Positions 26,663-36,301 of a stretch of DNA of 64,000 nt are shown here, piece after piece. Location of the stretch: NCBI GenBank assembly GCA_002708845.1, contig PAPI01000004.1, forward strand, positions 248,001 to 312,000, given 5' to 3'. A program made the position numbers and the translations under genes. Positions within the stretch are counted from its first letter, which is position 1. Each line of letters starts with the position of its first letter. The DNA is from Leeuwenhoekiella sp. Its GTDB lineage: Bacteria; Bacteroidota; Bacteroidia; Flavobacteriales; Flavobacteriaceae. The notes beneath the pieces are model-generated. The model did no database searches. It saw nothing but the letters and a program-made list of their open reading frames with translations, and was not told the origin of the DNA.

Positions 26663-27997
26663 ATGAAGATGATGAACGTTTTAAAATTTGGCGGCACCTC
26701 GGTAGGAAGTGCTCAAAATATTAGAAAAGTAGTAGAAATACTTGGGGTAACTGAAAACCCAAAAATTGTGGTGCTTTCAGCAATGTCTGGGGTTACCAAT
26801 ATGTTAGTGAGCCTTAACCAGGCCAGCATCGATAAAAATTCCGCAGCTATACAGGAGGTTTTGGCTCAGTTAAAAGCCAAGCATTATGAGGCAATAGCCG
26901 ATTTGTTTTCTGCAGAAAACCAGCCGGAAGCTCAGATGCAGATAGACCGCTTTTTAGGAGATCTTGAGCAAATAGCAACCTCTGGTCGTACGCTTACCAC
27001 TTATGCAGAACTGGTTACTTATGGTGAGACCATGCTGACCTGGATTTTTTCGCGTTACTTAACCCAACAAGGGGTGTCTAATGTATTGCTTAATGCAAGC
27101 AGTTTTATGAATGTGGGTATCGTCGAGAACCCTGATATTGAAGCGGTTTCTAAAGCTTTATTACCACAATTAGAGCAAAATCCATCACAAATCTACATTA
27201 CTCAAGGTTTTGTATGCAGGGATGACCGGGGAGCTTTAGCTACTTTAAAGCGCGGTGGAAGTGATTTTAGCGCAACCATCATTGCTGCTGCAGTAAATGC
27301 AGATGGCGTACAAATTTGGACAGACATAGACGGTTTACACAACAACGACCCGCGTTATGTGGAGGAAACAAATCCTATTGAACATTTAACCTATAATGAG
27401 GCGGCAGAGCTGGCTTATTTTGGGGCCAAAATATTACACCCACAAACCGTAGCTCCTGTTATTGACCGGGACATTCCGGTGTGGTTAAAAAATACCTTTG
27501 ACCCTTCAGCGGCAGGGACTAAAATCTCTAACGAATATCATAACCGTGGCCTGAAAGCCATTTCGGCTAAAGACGGTATCACCGCAATAAAAATCAGATC
27601 CAACCGAATGCTGGGTGCACACGGTTTCTTACGCACCATTTTTGAAGTGTTTGACCGTCACGAGACCTCTATTGATATGATTACCACTTCAGAGGTTGCG
27701 ATCTCGCTTACCATAGACGATACCACAAACCTACAGGCAATTAAAAATGAACTTTCAGTGATTGCTGAGGTCACAGTGGAAGAAGATCACAGCATCATCT
27801 GTATCGTGGGTGAAAATCTGATTGCAGATCAGGAGTCTTATAAAGCTTTTGGAATACTCAATTCAATCCCCGTGCGTATGATTGCGTATGGTGGTAGTAA
27901 CAATAACATTTCGCTGCTGGTTCCTACCCGCGAAAAAATAAATGCCTTAAGGTATTTAAACGCGCAATTGTTCCAGTTACAGGGAGCAATAGCTTAA
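26663..27997 (+). CDS. lysC: Aspartate kinase, monofunctional
   Basis: A 444-aa enzyme that phosphorylates aspartate in the first step of lysine, threonine and methionine synthesis. The N-terminal kinase signature KFGGTSVGS begins at residue 8, further catalytic blocks are TYGETMLTW and LKRGGSDFSATIIA, and the C-terminal third carries two ACT domains (for example AHGFLRTIFEVFDRHETSID), the usual site of amino-acid feedback. No homoserine dehydrogenase is fused. Two nearby in-frame ATGs (26669, 26672) are alternative starts. It ends in a terminator. Confidence 0.95.
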   Translation: MKMMNVLKFGGTSVGSAQNIRKVVEILGVTENPKIVVLSAMSGVTNMLVSLNQASIDKNSAAIQEVLAQLKAKHYEAIADLFSAENQPEAQMQIDRFLGDLEQIATSGRTLTTYAELVTYGETMLTWIFSRYLTQQGVSNVLLNASSFMNVGIVENPDIEAVSKALLPQLEQNPSQIYITQGFVCRDDRGALATLKRGGSDFSATIIAAAVNADGVQIWTDIDGLHNNDPRYVEETNPIEHLTYNEAAELAYFGAKILHPQTVAPVIDRDIPVWLKNTFDPSAAGTKISNEYHNRGLKAISAKDGITAIKIRSNRMLGAHGFLRTIFEVFDRHETSIDMITTSEVAISLTIDDTTNLQAIKNELSVIAEVTVEEDHSIICIVGENLIADQESYKAFGILNSIPVRMIAYGGSNNNISLLVPTREKINALRYLNAQLFQLQGAIA

Positions 27998-28050
27998 ACT
28001 TTTGTTAGTTAGTGTTAGCCTTTCTTCTGACCAACCAGAAGATTAACATG

Positions 28051-28083
28051 AAAAACCCGGTGTTGTGCTTGCCGGGTTTTTTT
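28051..28083. terminator. Rho-independent terminator of lysC
   Basis: ACCCGG / CCGGGT stem with flanking A and T runs (AAAA...TTTTTTT), loop of about 11 nt. Confidence 0.8.
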
Positions 28084-28177
28084 ATTGGCTACGCCGAAAG
28101 CTAAAAAAGCAAAGTCTTGCTTCGAAATTGAGATTCAGATTTAAAGATATTTCTGTAAAACCTTATTCTTATTGAAT

Positions 28178-28978
28178 TTACGGTTGTACTTGAAAATTAT
28201 AGCCAAGCACTGATTTTAAGGTTATAGAATCTACCTGCTTAAAAGTTTCTTCTTCTTCGCTGTCGTATTGCGGCAGTTCCAGATTGAGTTCCTGCGCCTG
28301 CCTTGTATAGTATTCTTCTTTAGTTGGATGATCGGGATGTACCGCATTTATGATGTGGCCAAAGGCATTTTTGTAAATGACAGCCAAAATAATCCCAATG
28401 CAATCTTCGCGATGAATCAGGTTTACTGGTGCGGCACCATTGCTTAGGCCACTGCGACCGGCAAGGTATTTTACCGGATTGCGCGTACCGCCTGTGAGTC
28501 CGCCAAAACGTATAATCGTGGTTTCAATGGCGGGCGATTTAAAAAACAACTGTTCAACCTCCACCAATTGCTTGCCTTTATCGTGCTGAGGTTGTGGTAG
28601 GTCTGCTTCGGTGACTTTGCCCTGAGCATCATCATAAACTCCGGTGCTACTGATTAAAATTACCTTCTCCACATCAGATTTTTCGACGGCATCAAGCAAT
28701 TGCGCCATACGCAACGCGTGATTATGACCGGTGTTGTGACGCAATCCGGGCGGAATTAAAATGATTAGGATTTCGCCTTGGTCTAAAAAGGATTGAATCT
28801 CACCACGGATCTCGTCTTCTGCAATTTCAACGCGATAGACATCCAGGCCATAACTGCGTAGTTCTTCCTGTTTAGATTGAGAAGTAACCGATCCTTTTAC
28901 CTGATGTCCCAGTTCCTGCAAGCGGGCGGCCAAAGGCAAGCCCAGCCAACCCATACCGGCGATAGCAATAGTGCTCAT
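28178..28978 (-). CDS. NAD(P)-binding Rossmann-fold protein (COG0451, YeeZ-like)
   Basis: A 266-aa protein with an N-terminal dinucleotide-binding motif IAGMGWLGLPLAARL (residues 6-20). It then has the extended-SDR pattern: ILISSTGVYDDAQGKVTE and RFGGLTGGTRNPVKYLAGR. It resembles nucleoside-diphosphate-sugar epimerase relatives such as YeeZ, but the substrate is unknown. It lies 31 bp downstream of the M28 peptidase gene on the same strand. Confidence 0.85.
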   Translation of the reverse strand: MSTIAIAGMGWLGLPLAARLQELGHQVKGSVTSQSKQEELRSYGLDVYRVEIAEDEIRGEIQSFLDQGEILIILIPPGLRHNTGHNHALRMAQLLDAVEKSDVEKVILISSTGVYDDAQGKVTEADLPQPQHDKGKQLVEVEQLFFKSPAIETTIIRFGGLTGGTRNPVKYLAGRSGLSNGAAPVNLIHREDCIGIILAVIYKNAFGHIINAVHPDHPTKEEYYTRQAQELNLELPQYDSEEEETFKQVDSITLKSVLGYNFQVQP

Positions 28979-29009
28979 TGTGTTCTCTTTTTACCGCGTT
29001 ACTACTTTT

Positions 29010-31316
29010 TTAAAATTCAATGTCCTGAATGGTAATCAGGGCATCGGTATTTACAAAGGGCATCGGCATACTGTTTGCGGGGCGCGAAGGTAGGTCAAAG
29101 ACTGGATTTTCTAAAAGATCATAACTGAAATCAAGCAGCGTAAACCGTAGCGAATCTCCTTCGGCAATCTTAAGATCTACTTCAAGCGGCTCCCGGTTAC
29201 TCAGGCGATAGCTCAATAAATAGTCTGAATCGCGATCAGACAGGGGCCCATTTTCGCCCTCACGGGTTTCAACTTCCTGCCCGTTAAAATTCAGTTTTAA
29301 AAACGCAGTTTCTTTGGGGCTCAAGAGCACCATATCGCCTACATTACGTTGCGGAAATACCGTAAACCGTAAGTTGCGCTCACCGTTTATTACCGTATCG
29401 GTTTCTGTATAAACCTGTGAAGAGGCTACAAACCGGGCTTCGGTTTCCTTGGCATAGGTAAAGCGACTGCCGTACTTTCCAGACCCGGGGCTATCAAAAA
29501 TTTCAGATGCTGCTTTAGGGTTTTCGCCCAAAATTTGAGCAAGCCAGGGATCGATATGGGTGTTATAAGTCGCGTAAAACGCCTTATTGTTGGTGAGGTC
29601 GTGTACATAATTGATGCTTGACGGAAAACGGCGTTCTTCGGTAAAATCACTCTTGCCAAAGGCTGAAATAAAAGCTCCGATACTTACCAACAGAAATAGG
29701 GTTGCCAGGCGACCTTTCATTTTATAATACCCCATCACCGGAAGCAAAAGCCCAAAGAGCAATACACTCAATGCCGTGGCAGCGACCAGCATTTTAAGAC
29801 CCAAACCTACCGGAAATTCTTTGATGTAATGCGCCACAATAAAAATTGCGGGGGCACAAAGTAGCGTAAGCAGAAACAAATTGGGTTTACTGTTGCGTAA
29901 AATGAGAAATACTGCCAAAAGCCCGAAATAAACCGGGATCACAAAAAAGGAAGCGCCTTCCAAATAAATACCTACCCCGGTTGCTATCAATAACCAGAAA
30001 AATAACGGAGCAAAACTCAGGCTTGCTGCATCATTGGGCCGGTAAAACAATTTATAAATCCAGAAGGTAAGGGCGAGTGTAAGTGCTACAAAACCGGCTA
30101 GGAGTTCGTACCCGTTATACGGAAAGCCCTGTAAAATATCGGCTTGTGCGGGATCCAAAGCAAGTATGGCTTTCCAGCCCCAGCTGATTCCATACGCCAA
30201 AAGCAAAGAAATGAGCAAAGGTAAAAATCCGCGAAGCACACCCAGAATGCGGATTTGTTGTTTACGAAAACCGTAAATAAGCACTGCAAAAAATAGAATC
30301 CAGGCCAGAATAAGCATGGGGATAATCCAGCTAAAGGGATAATAAACCATTTTTAGGAGTGGTACATTAAAATACACGTAATCTTGATCGGCTTTCAGGT
30401 TGAGGTCTGCATCTTTAAAATAATCGAGCAGAGCGGTAAGGTAACGCCCCTGATGCTCTAAAGATTCAGGATCCAGACGCGAAGTGATGTCGTTTGCCGT
30501 ATGGTAGTCAAAATGATCGCCAATAAAGGCAAAAAAGAATCCGTCTATATCACCGTCTTCACGTAGAACGGTAGAATCAGTATCATTGGGTAGGAGTTTG
30601 TAAACACTATACATCAATGAATTTGCATAGGGATGTGACGGATTGGCCTCTGCAAAAGCTTTGATGAGCGCGCCGTTTCCACCATTGGTTTCCACAATCA
30701 TATTTGAAGGGCCACCGCTACCGCGCGCTTCAAAATTTAATGCCAGATCAACGTCTTCTGCCCACGGATGTTCATTCACAAAAACCGAAGCTCCATTGAG
30801 TCCTAATTCTTCTGCATCGGTAAAGAGAATGATGATATCATTTGTTGCTTTTTCGCCTTTGGCCAGATAAGCGCGTATGGTTTCAAGAATTGCTGCGACG
30901 CCGCTGCCTGCGTCGCTGGCTCCGTGCGAAGCGGTATGCGGCGCACTGTCGTAGTGTGACATCAGCAGGAGGGTTTGCCCGTTACCGGTTCCGGGGATTC
31001 TGGCGATGATATTTTCGGCACGGCTTAAAGCGCCCCAACCCGGTTTGTACGCAAAATCACTTTGAATTTCAACTTCGAGATTCATCGCCTCAAGCGTATG
31101 TACAATATAATCCTGAACACTTTGATGCGCCGGCATTCCCACCGCATGTGCTTCTCTGGAGATAGAATCTACATAGACCATGGCCCGTGCAGTCGAGAAC
31201 TGAGTAAGTGGGGTTTCGGCATCAGAGACAGATTGCGGTTTATGCGTATAAAAACTGAAATAGACCAGTCCTAAAAGAAGAAGGAACGATAGAGCAGCAG
31301 CATAATTGGGTTTCAT
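29010..31316 (-). CDS. M28 family zinc aminopeptidase with membrane domain
   Basis: A 768-aa protein. It has an N-terminal signal anchor (residues 7-25), then a periplasmic M28 peptidase domain with the co-catalytic zinc motifs MSHYDSAPHT, SDAGSGVAA and DAEELGLNG. From about residue 320 come roughly eight transmembrane helices and finally a beta-rich C-terminal domain of about 200 residues. This matches the Fxna/ER-type M28 peptidases seen in Bacteroidota. It probably trims peptides in the periplasm. The start is the ATG at 31316. Confidence 0.92.
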   Translation of the reverse strand: MKPNYAAALSFLLLLGLVYFSFYTHKPQSVSDAETPLTQFSTARAMVYVDSISREAHAVGMPAHQSVQDYIVHTLEAMNLEVEIQSDFAYKPGWGALSRAENIIARIPGTGNGQTLLLMSHYDSAPHTASHGASDAGSGVAAILETIRAYLAKGEKATNDIIILFTDAEELGLNGASVFVNEHPWAEDVDLALNFEARGSGGPSNMIVETNGGNGALIKAFAEANPSHPYANSLMYSVYKLLPNDTDSTVLREDGDIDGFFFAFIGDHFDYHTANDITSRLDPESLEHQGRYLTALLDYFKDADLNLKADQDYVYFNVPLLKMVYYPFSWIIPMLILAWILFFAVLIYGFRKQQIRILGVLRGFLPLLISLLLAYGISWGWKAILALDPAQADILQGFPYNGYELLAGFVALTLALTFWIYKLFYRPNDAASLSFAPLFFWLLIATGVGIYLEGASFFVIPVYFGLLAVFLILRNSKPNLFLLTLLCAPAIFIVAHYIKEFPVGLGLKMLVAATALSVLLFGLLLPVMGYYKMKGRLATLFLLVSIGAFISAFGKSDFTEERRFPSSINYVHDLTNNKAFYATYNTHIDPWLAQILGENPKAASEIFDSPGSGKYGSRFTYAKETEARFVASSQVYTETDTVINGERNLRFTVFPQRNVGDMVLLSPKETAFLKLNFNGQEVETREGENGPLSDRDSDYLLSYRLSNREPLEVDLKIAEGDSLRFTLLDFSYDLLENPVFDLPSRPANSMPMPFVNTDALITIQDIEF

Positions 31317-31455
31317 AAGCGATAATGATTAGGTCTAAAGGTAATGGCTCTGGGTTTTCTGTACAAGCGCTAACTGATTTTGAAACGGGATTATAGCAAT
31401 CGTTTTCGAAAATTCAAATAAAATGCCTAATTTAAAGAGTCTAAAATCTAACTAT

Positions 31456-31917
31456 ATGGGAATCAAGAGTTTTATGGGCAAGCGTTCTAAGGCGGTTGCC
31501 GAAGAGGTAAACATTAAAGTGTCTGATTATATGACCACAAAATTAATAACCTTCACGACAGATCAATCAATTATGGAGGTTATGCAAAAATTAATCAAGT
31601 ACCGCATCTCCGGGGCGCCGGTGGTAAATGATAAATACGAACTGCTGGGCGTAATTTCTGAAGGGGATTGTGTCAAGCACATTTCAGACAGCCGCTACCA
31701 CAACCTGCCGATGCTCAATGCCACGGTAGGACAAAATATGGCCATTGATGTAGAAACCATCGACGGAAATATGAATGTGCTGGATGCTGCACGCTTTTTT
31801 ATAGAACGTAAACACCGGCGTTTTCCGGTTGTTGAAGATGGCAAGTTAGTAGGTCAGATCAGCCAGATGGATGTAATTAAAGCGGCACTCAAACTAAAAG
31901 GGAATACCTGGAAGTAA
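31456..31917 (+). CDS. CBS-domain pair protein
   Basis: A 153-aa cytoplasmic protein made of two CBS motifs (VSDYMTTKLITF... and VGQNMAIDVETID...), which together bind an adenine nucleotide and act as an energy or ionic sensor. The ATG at MGIKSF was preferred to one eleven codons upstream, because the region before it is not family-like. Its partner is unknown. It is followed by a terminator, and the accessory island begins beyond that. Confidence 0.88.
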   Translation: MGIKSFMGKRSKAVAEEVNIKVSDYMTTKLITFTTDQSIMEVMQKLIKYRISGAPVVNDKYELLGVISEGDCVKHISDSRYHNLPMLNATVGQNMAIDVETIDGNMNVLDAARFFIERKHRRFPVVEDGKLVGQISQMDVIKAALKLKGNTWK

Positions 31918-31942
31918 TTCTATTATACCTGAAAAACAGTAG

Positions 31943-31970
31943 GCGATTGCGGGTGCAATCGCTTTTTTTT
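31943..31970 (+). terminator. Rho-independent terminator of the CBS gene
   Basis: GCGATTGC-GGGT-GCAATCGC perfect 8-bp stem followed by T8. Confidence 0.9.
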
Positions 31971-32156
31971 GAGTTTCACGGAAGCTGTGAATTTTAAACC
32001 AATTGATTTTTAACTTTAGCAATTATGAAAACACATTGGATTTTCAGTTATGTTATTGTTACTTGAGATTCAGTAATTCTGATTTTACGTGGTATTGTCA
32101 ATTTTTTTGAAATGAAATTACCATTTTAATCATGAGAAAAATCCAGTCTAAAAAAA

Positions 32157-32186
32157 TTTTTTATTTAATATTAACCAATAGCTTTG
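32157..32186 (+). promoter_or_regulatory. Promoter candidate for the GHKL/receiver/methyltransferase island
   Basis: TAGCTTTG at 32179-32186 fits TAnnTTTG; TTTT at 32157-32160 lies 18 bp upstream in place of a perfect TTTG. The first gene starts 19 bp downstream. Confidence 0.35.
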
Positions 32187-32204
32187 TGTAGCTTATAGAA
32201 ACAC

Positions 32205-34922
32205 ATGAAAGAAAGAAATTGTCTCATACTTACACAATACAGGAATGAAGGTCAATACAATGACTTTATTGGTAAATTCTATCACTTTCCAGCAACTGAA
32301 AAAAAGAGTTATTTAAAGCAGTTTGAAAATTTACCTATTGAAATAGTCTATTACGAACCAGATAAAAAGGGCAGTGGTGAGTTTTATGGTTATGGTATAA
32401 TAAAAAAACCTCCTTTTGAGGATAAACGGGAAATTGGATATTATTTCGTTGAGATTTCTGAATATAAGCCTTTTGCTAAACCAGTCTTTTTTAAAAATGA
32501 CAAGGGTCAAATACTTGAAAAACTCTTCAATACCAAGTATTACAATTACAATAATGCAGTCCGACGTATAACCCCAGAATTGCTTGATGCTCTTTGTTTA
32601 GATGGAAGAATTCAGCTCAATTTCAAAGCAGATGCGCACCTCATTAAAGTACTTGGAGAGCAATTAATTGGTTCTGAAAAGGTAGGAATTCTTGAGCTCG
32701 TTAAAAATGCGATTGATGCAGGTGCAAGTTATTGTAGAGTAAGGATAGAAAAAATTAAAGGGATAGCACCAGTAGATGCTGACGAGTATGAATTTGGGGA
32801 CTTTGATGGCCCGGTTATAGTTATTGAAGATGATGGGGCTGGGATGAATAGAGAAATAATCGAAAATGGTTGGCTCCGTCCTGCATCTACAATTAAAACT
32901 AACGTTAAGGAAAAGTTAAAAGAAGAACGGAGAAGGGCTGAAGCATCAGGAAAACTAGGTGCTTATAACACTCTTATTGACCAGTTAAAAAGGGAAAATA
33001 AGGGTAGAATTCCATTAGGAGAAAAAGGAGTTGGGCGTTTCGCAACGCATCGTCTCGGTAGAAATCTTATTATTAAGAGTAAGCCAATAGACTCTACTTA
33101 TGAATATGTGTTAAAAATTAATTGGGATTCTTTTGATGAGGTTTCAGATGTGACAATTGACTTAGATTCAATAGGTGTGGAACTTACTCGTCAAGTTCCT
33201 AGCAGGGATTATGGCACAACTGGTTCGGGAACTCAAATAATAGTTTATGGAGGTCGAGAAGGTTTTGAGTGGGATGAAAAAAAGATCCGTGATATTAATA
33301 AATCAATTTTAAGACTAAACTCACCAAACCCTAATCCGTCAAAGATAAAAACATCCTTCCGGGCATTTGTTGATTGCCCACAAATTCCTGATTTAGATGA
33401 TAAAGAAGTCTTTGAGAGTTTTACACCAAATTTTAGTTTAGAAGCACTGGTAAGCAGAAGTGGTGTTTTAGAAGAGTATACTTTAAAGTTCTCTCCTCCT
33501 AAATCGGTGCCCCTCACTGAAGAAACTTGGACTGATAAGAATTATGATCTGAAGGCTTCTTCTCCGTATTGGCGTGATGAAAATGGGAATATTCGCAATC
33601 CAGTATGCGGAGGATTTTACATTCATCTAGATTCTTGGTACCGAAGAGCTCCGTGGATTGACGGACCTGATGCGGGAGAAATGAAGAAATACCTAGATGA
33701 ATATGGAGGAATATCCATTTATCGAGATGATATTATCATATTTCCAGCAGAATCTGGCACTAAAAACGATTGGCTCGATTTGTCCAAACGGCATATTAAA
33801 CAGGGCTTCCGTATATCTTATTATAATATAATTGGAAATATTGAGATCGAGCAATCTGAGAATATGGATCTAGTTGATAAAACGAATAGAGAGGGAATGA
33901 TCGAGAATTTGGCATTTAATGACCTATCAGTACTTGCCGAAACCATCATCCAAAATATCCTCGAAACACGGTATATCGCAAAGCGAGACGAGTATACTGA
34001 TCTTACCAAAGGATTGATTAGAGACCCAAAAGCGCTTAGTTCTATTGCAAAGCAAAATGGTCTTATTCTAGATGGAATTCAAAAAAACTATCCAATTGAG
34101 GAAGATCCTTGGAGGATATTACACCAACTAGGAGAGACAGTTGATGAACGTAAAGGCGGATTAGTTAATATAGATTCATCTATCAGAAATTTGAAAAAGA
34201 GTATTGATTTAATAGAAGAAGTTCAGGAACGTATGGCTGAACACGCTGGTTTTGGAATAGCTGCGGCTGTGTCAATCCATGAAATAACTAAAATTACAGC
34301 CAATTTTTATAATGGAATAAGCCAATTGCTTAAAACTGGGCAAGCCGATAGAATTCAACTTGAAGACTTAAAAAGTACTTCAGCCTCTCTTAAATCAGAA
34401 CTAAAAAGATTAAGTCCGTTAAGGGCAATCCGCAATGAAAACCGCAGGGAATTCAATATTGTCCAATCTGTTAAATATGCCCAAGGTGTATTCAGTAGAA
34501 AAATGAAACAAGAAGGTATTGAATTTGAATTCGATCTAAATGATGACTTTCAAGTTTATGCGAGATATTCAACTCTTAACCAAATATTAGGTAATCTTTT
34601 TGACAATAGTATTTATTGGATTCTTGCTTCTGGAAAGAAGCCGAGGAAAATAAAAGTTGATATTAATAGCAATCACCGTACATTAATTTTTTCAGATACG
34701 GGAACAGGAGTTGACGGAGCTATGAAACCATATCTATTCCAGCCTGGATACAGTATGAAAATTCCGCCAAGTGGTTTGGGTTTATATATTTGTAAGGCTT
34801 ATATGCATTCAATGGGAGGAGATATCCACGAAACAACAAACAGGGAGCGATTACCTAATTTTGAAGGTGCTCAGTTTACTATTGAGTTTGATAGGGTTCC
34901 TGAATCAAAAGAACAAGCATAA
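32205..34922 (+). CDS. Large dual-GHKL ATPase / histidine kinase with PUA-like N-terminus
   Basis: A 905-aa soluble protein. Residues 1-115 look like a PUA/EVE-type base-sensing domain (IEIVYYEPDKKGSGEFYGYG, YYFVEISEYKPF). Residues about 140-330 are an HSP90/MORC-like GHKL ATPase: N-box ELVKNAIDAGAS, G1 box EDDGAGM, lid GEKGVGRFATHRLG. A transducer-like region follows, with GGISIYRDD at about 500 and DKTNREGMIEN. The C-terminal third is a histidine-kinase core: SIHEITK with candidate phospho-His692, N-box NQILGNLFDNS (from 792), G1 DTGTG (Asp831), G2 PPSGLGLYICK. Two GHKL modules in one chain are unusual. The gene is A+T-rich, and its stop overlaps the next start (TAATG). A signalling or ATPase role in a restriction-related defence system is inferred. 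Confidence 0.85.
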   Translation: MKERNCLILTQYRNEGQYNDFIGKFYHFPATEKKSYLKQFENLPIEIVYYEPDKKGSGEFYGYGIIKKPPFEDKREIGYYFVEISEYKPFAKPVFFKNDKGQILEKLFNTKYYNYNNAVRRITPELLDALCLDGRIQLNFKADAHLIKVLGEQLIGSEKVGILELVKNAIDAGASYCRVRIEKIKGIAPVDADEYEFGDFDGPVIVIEDDGAGMNREIIENGWLRPASTIKTNVKEKLKEERRRAEASGKLGAYNTLIDQLKRENKGRIPLGEKGVGRFATHRLGRNLIIKSKPIDSTYEYVLKINWDSFDEVSDVTIDLDSIGVELTRQVPSRDYGTTGSGTQIIVYGGREGFEWDEKKIRDINKSILRLNSPNPNPSKIKTSFRAFVDCPQIPDLDDKEVFESFTPNFSLEALVSRSGVLEEYTLKFSPPKSVPLTEETWTDKNYDLKASSPYWRDENGNIRNPVCGGFYIHLDSWYRRAPWIDGPDAGEMKKYLDEYGGISIYRDDIIIFPAESGTKNDWLDLSKRHIKQGFRISYYNIIGNIEIEQSENMDLVDKTNREGMIENLAFNDLSVLAETIIQNILETRYIAKRDEYTDLTKGLIRDPKALSSIAKQNGLILDGIQKNYPIEEDPWRILHQLGETVDERKGGLVNIDSSIRNLKKSIDLIEEVQERMAEHAGFGIAAAVSIHEITKITANFYNGISQLLKTGQADRIQLEDLKSTSASLKSELKRLSPLRAIRNENRREFNIVQSVKYAQGVFSRKMKQEGIEFEFDLNDDFQVYARYSTLNQILGNLFDNSIYWILASGKKPRKIKVDINSNHRTLIFSDTGTGVDGAMKPYLFQPGYSMKIPPSGLGLYICKAYMHSMGGDIHETTNRERLPNFEGAQFTIEFDRVPESKEQA

Positions 34923-36301
34923 TGAAAAGAAAAATCTGTATTATTGACGATTCTCTGCCAGCACCAGACTACCCTGCCTTTATTGACGAAACTCAACTTC
35001 TTGATCAAGCGATTTTAAAATATTTGTGCTTTGAACACGAAAGTTGGCCTGAAGAACCACTTAAGCAGTTACTTATCGAAATATTTGAAAATCATAGTGA
35101 CTGGACGATAAGTGGATTTTTAAATCCAGATTTTTATTTTAATCATGTAGAAGAAGAAATTTATAGCCCAGAGGTAATAATATTTGATTGGGATTACACT
35201 ACATCTTCTATTGCTACTGAGGAACATCTTTTAAATATATTAAAATCTACTTATGCTGTTGTTGGTATTTACACAGGAGCAGACAAAAAGGAGGAAATTC
35301 GCGAGATATTAGCTCAGCCTGAATTCAAAACATTTTTAGATACTAGAATTCGTATGGTAGAGAAAGGTGATGTTGATTCTGTATCAAAAATATTAACTGA
35401 AGTAAATACTCGTTTTGAAAGTCATTTCTCATTCAAATTTGGGCAAGAATTAAAATTTAACGCAGTCAAGGCGCTTGACTCAATTTTGGTGGATATAGGA
35501 GAAATGTCCTTTGATGAATTTATTTGGACTTTTGGTCACGAAAGAGAGAAAGATGAACGTTCAATAACAGTAAACGAGTTTATAGAGATATTATCCGAAA
35601 AGTTCAGGAATAGTTTAGCGAATGCGGATTGGTCAGAAACAGCTTTTATAAGCTCTGAACCTGCAGTTGTTACAGAGGAGTTAGTAAGAAAATTATGGTC
35701 GTATCGTTTATATAAATCTCCGAGCGATGATCTGGTTCGGGTTGGTGATATAATATCTAGGATTAATGGTGACATAAATGAAAAGTTTCTTGTGATTTCT
35801 TCCGATTGTCATATGAATCAGTTTTGGAAGAAGAATTTTGGTTCTCTAACCCTTATACCGCTCTATGCAAATACCAAAACAAGCGGCAAGTTCCTAAATA
35901 AACTACTTACGGCGCAGAATCGTGGTAAAGTACGTAGTACAGGGGCAACATCCATAACTAACCTATCAAACTTTGATTCTTTAACGCTTATATCTAGTCT
36001 CCCAACTAAAGATGCAGAAGGTAGGGTTGGATTTACAGATTACATTGCTTTCCCTCGATCGGTTTTTTCAATCGATGTAAAAAAACCTGAATTAGAGGAT
36101 CATCAAGTTAGACTACAAGCATTACACTACTCTCATATTGAAGACTTCTGCGGAGAAGGTAGGCTAAGTCTTAATGAACCATTCCGAAGCCCATTAATAC
36201 AATACTGTATAAATGCAGTTACGGGATACGGCGCTCCCGACTACCCGAGTGAACTTCAGAATTCAATTAAAGACAGATTTAATGAAAACTTTACAGCTTA
36301 A
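34922..36301 (+). CDS. Atypical receiver-domain protein with unknown C-terminal half
   Basis: A 459-aa protein. Its first 150 residues follow the receiver (CheY-like) plan with insertions: acidic pair ICIIDDS (Asp9, Asp10), phospho-acceptor candidate Asp89 in VIIFDWDY, Thr118 in VVGIYTGAD and Lys148 in RMVEKGD. Residues 160-459 match no family I know; no DNA-binding HTH or nuclease motif is visible. It overlaps the kinase gene by 1 bp and the methyltransferase gene by 20 bp, so the three are translated as a unit. The likely role is phospho-acceptor for the histidine-kinase module upstream, with the C-terminal half as output. Confidence 0.75.
   Translation: MKRKICIIDDSLPAPDYPAFIDETQLLDQAILKYLCFEHESWPEEPLKQLLIEIFENHSDWTISGFLNPDFYFNHVEEEIYSPEVIIFDWDYTTSSIATEEHLLNILKSTYAVVGIYTGADKKEEIREILAQPEFKTFLDTRIRMVEKGDVDSVSKILTEVNTRFESHFSFKFGQELKFNAVKALDSILVDIGEMSFDEFIWTFGHEREKDERSITVNEFIEILSEKFRNSLANADWSETAFISSEPAVVTEELVRKLWSYRLYKSPSDDLVRVGDIISRINGDINEKFLVISSDCHMNQFWKKNFGSLTLIPLYANTKTSGKFLNKLLTAQNRGKVRSTGATSITNLSNFDSLTLISSLPTKDAEGRVGFTDYIAFPRSVFSIDVKKPELEDHQVRLQALHYSHIEDFCGEGRLSLNEPFRSPLIQYCINAVTGYGAPDYPSELQNSIKDRFNENFTA

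Noticed and set aside
36213-36281. Longer start for the methyltransferase
   Set aside because: The extra 23 residues lie within the upstream gene and are not methyltransferase-like; the ATG at 36282 begins 9 residues before motif I.
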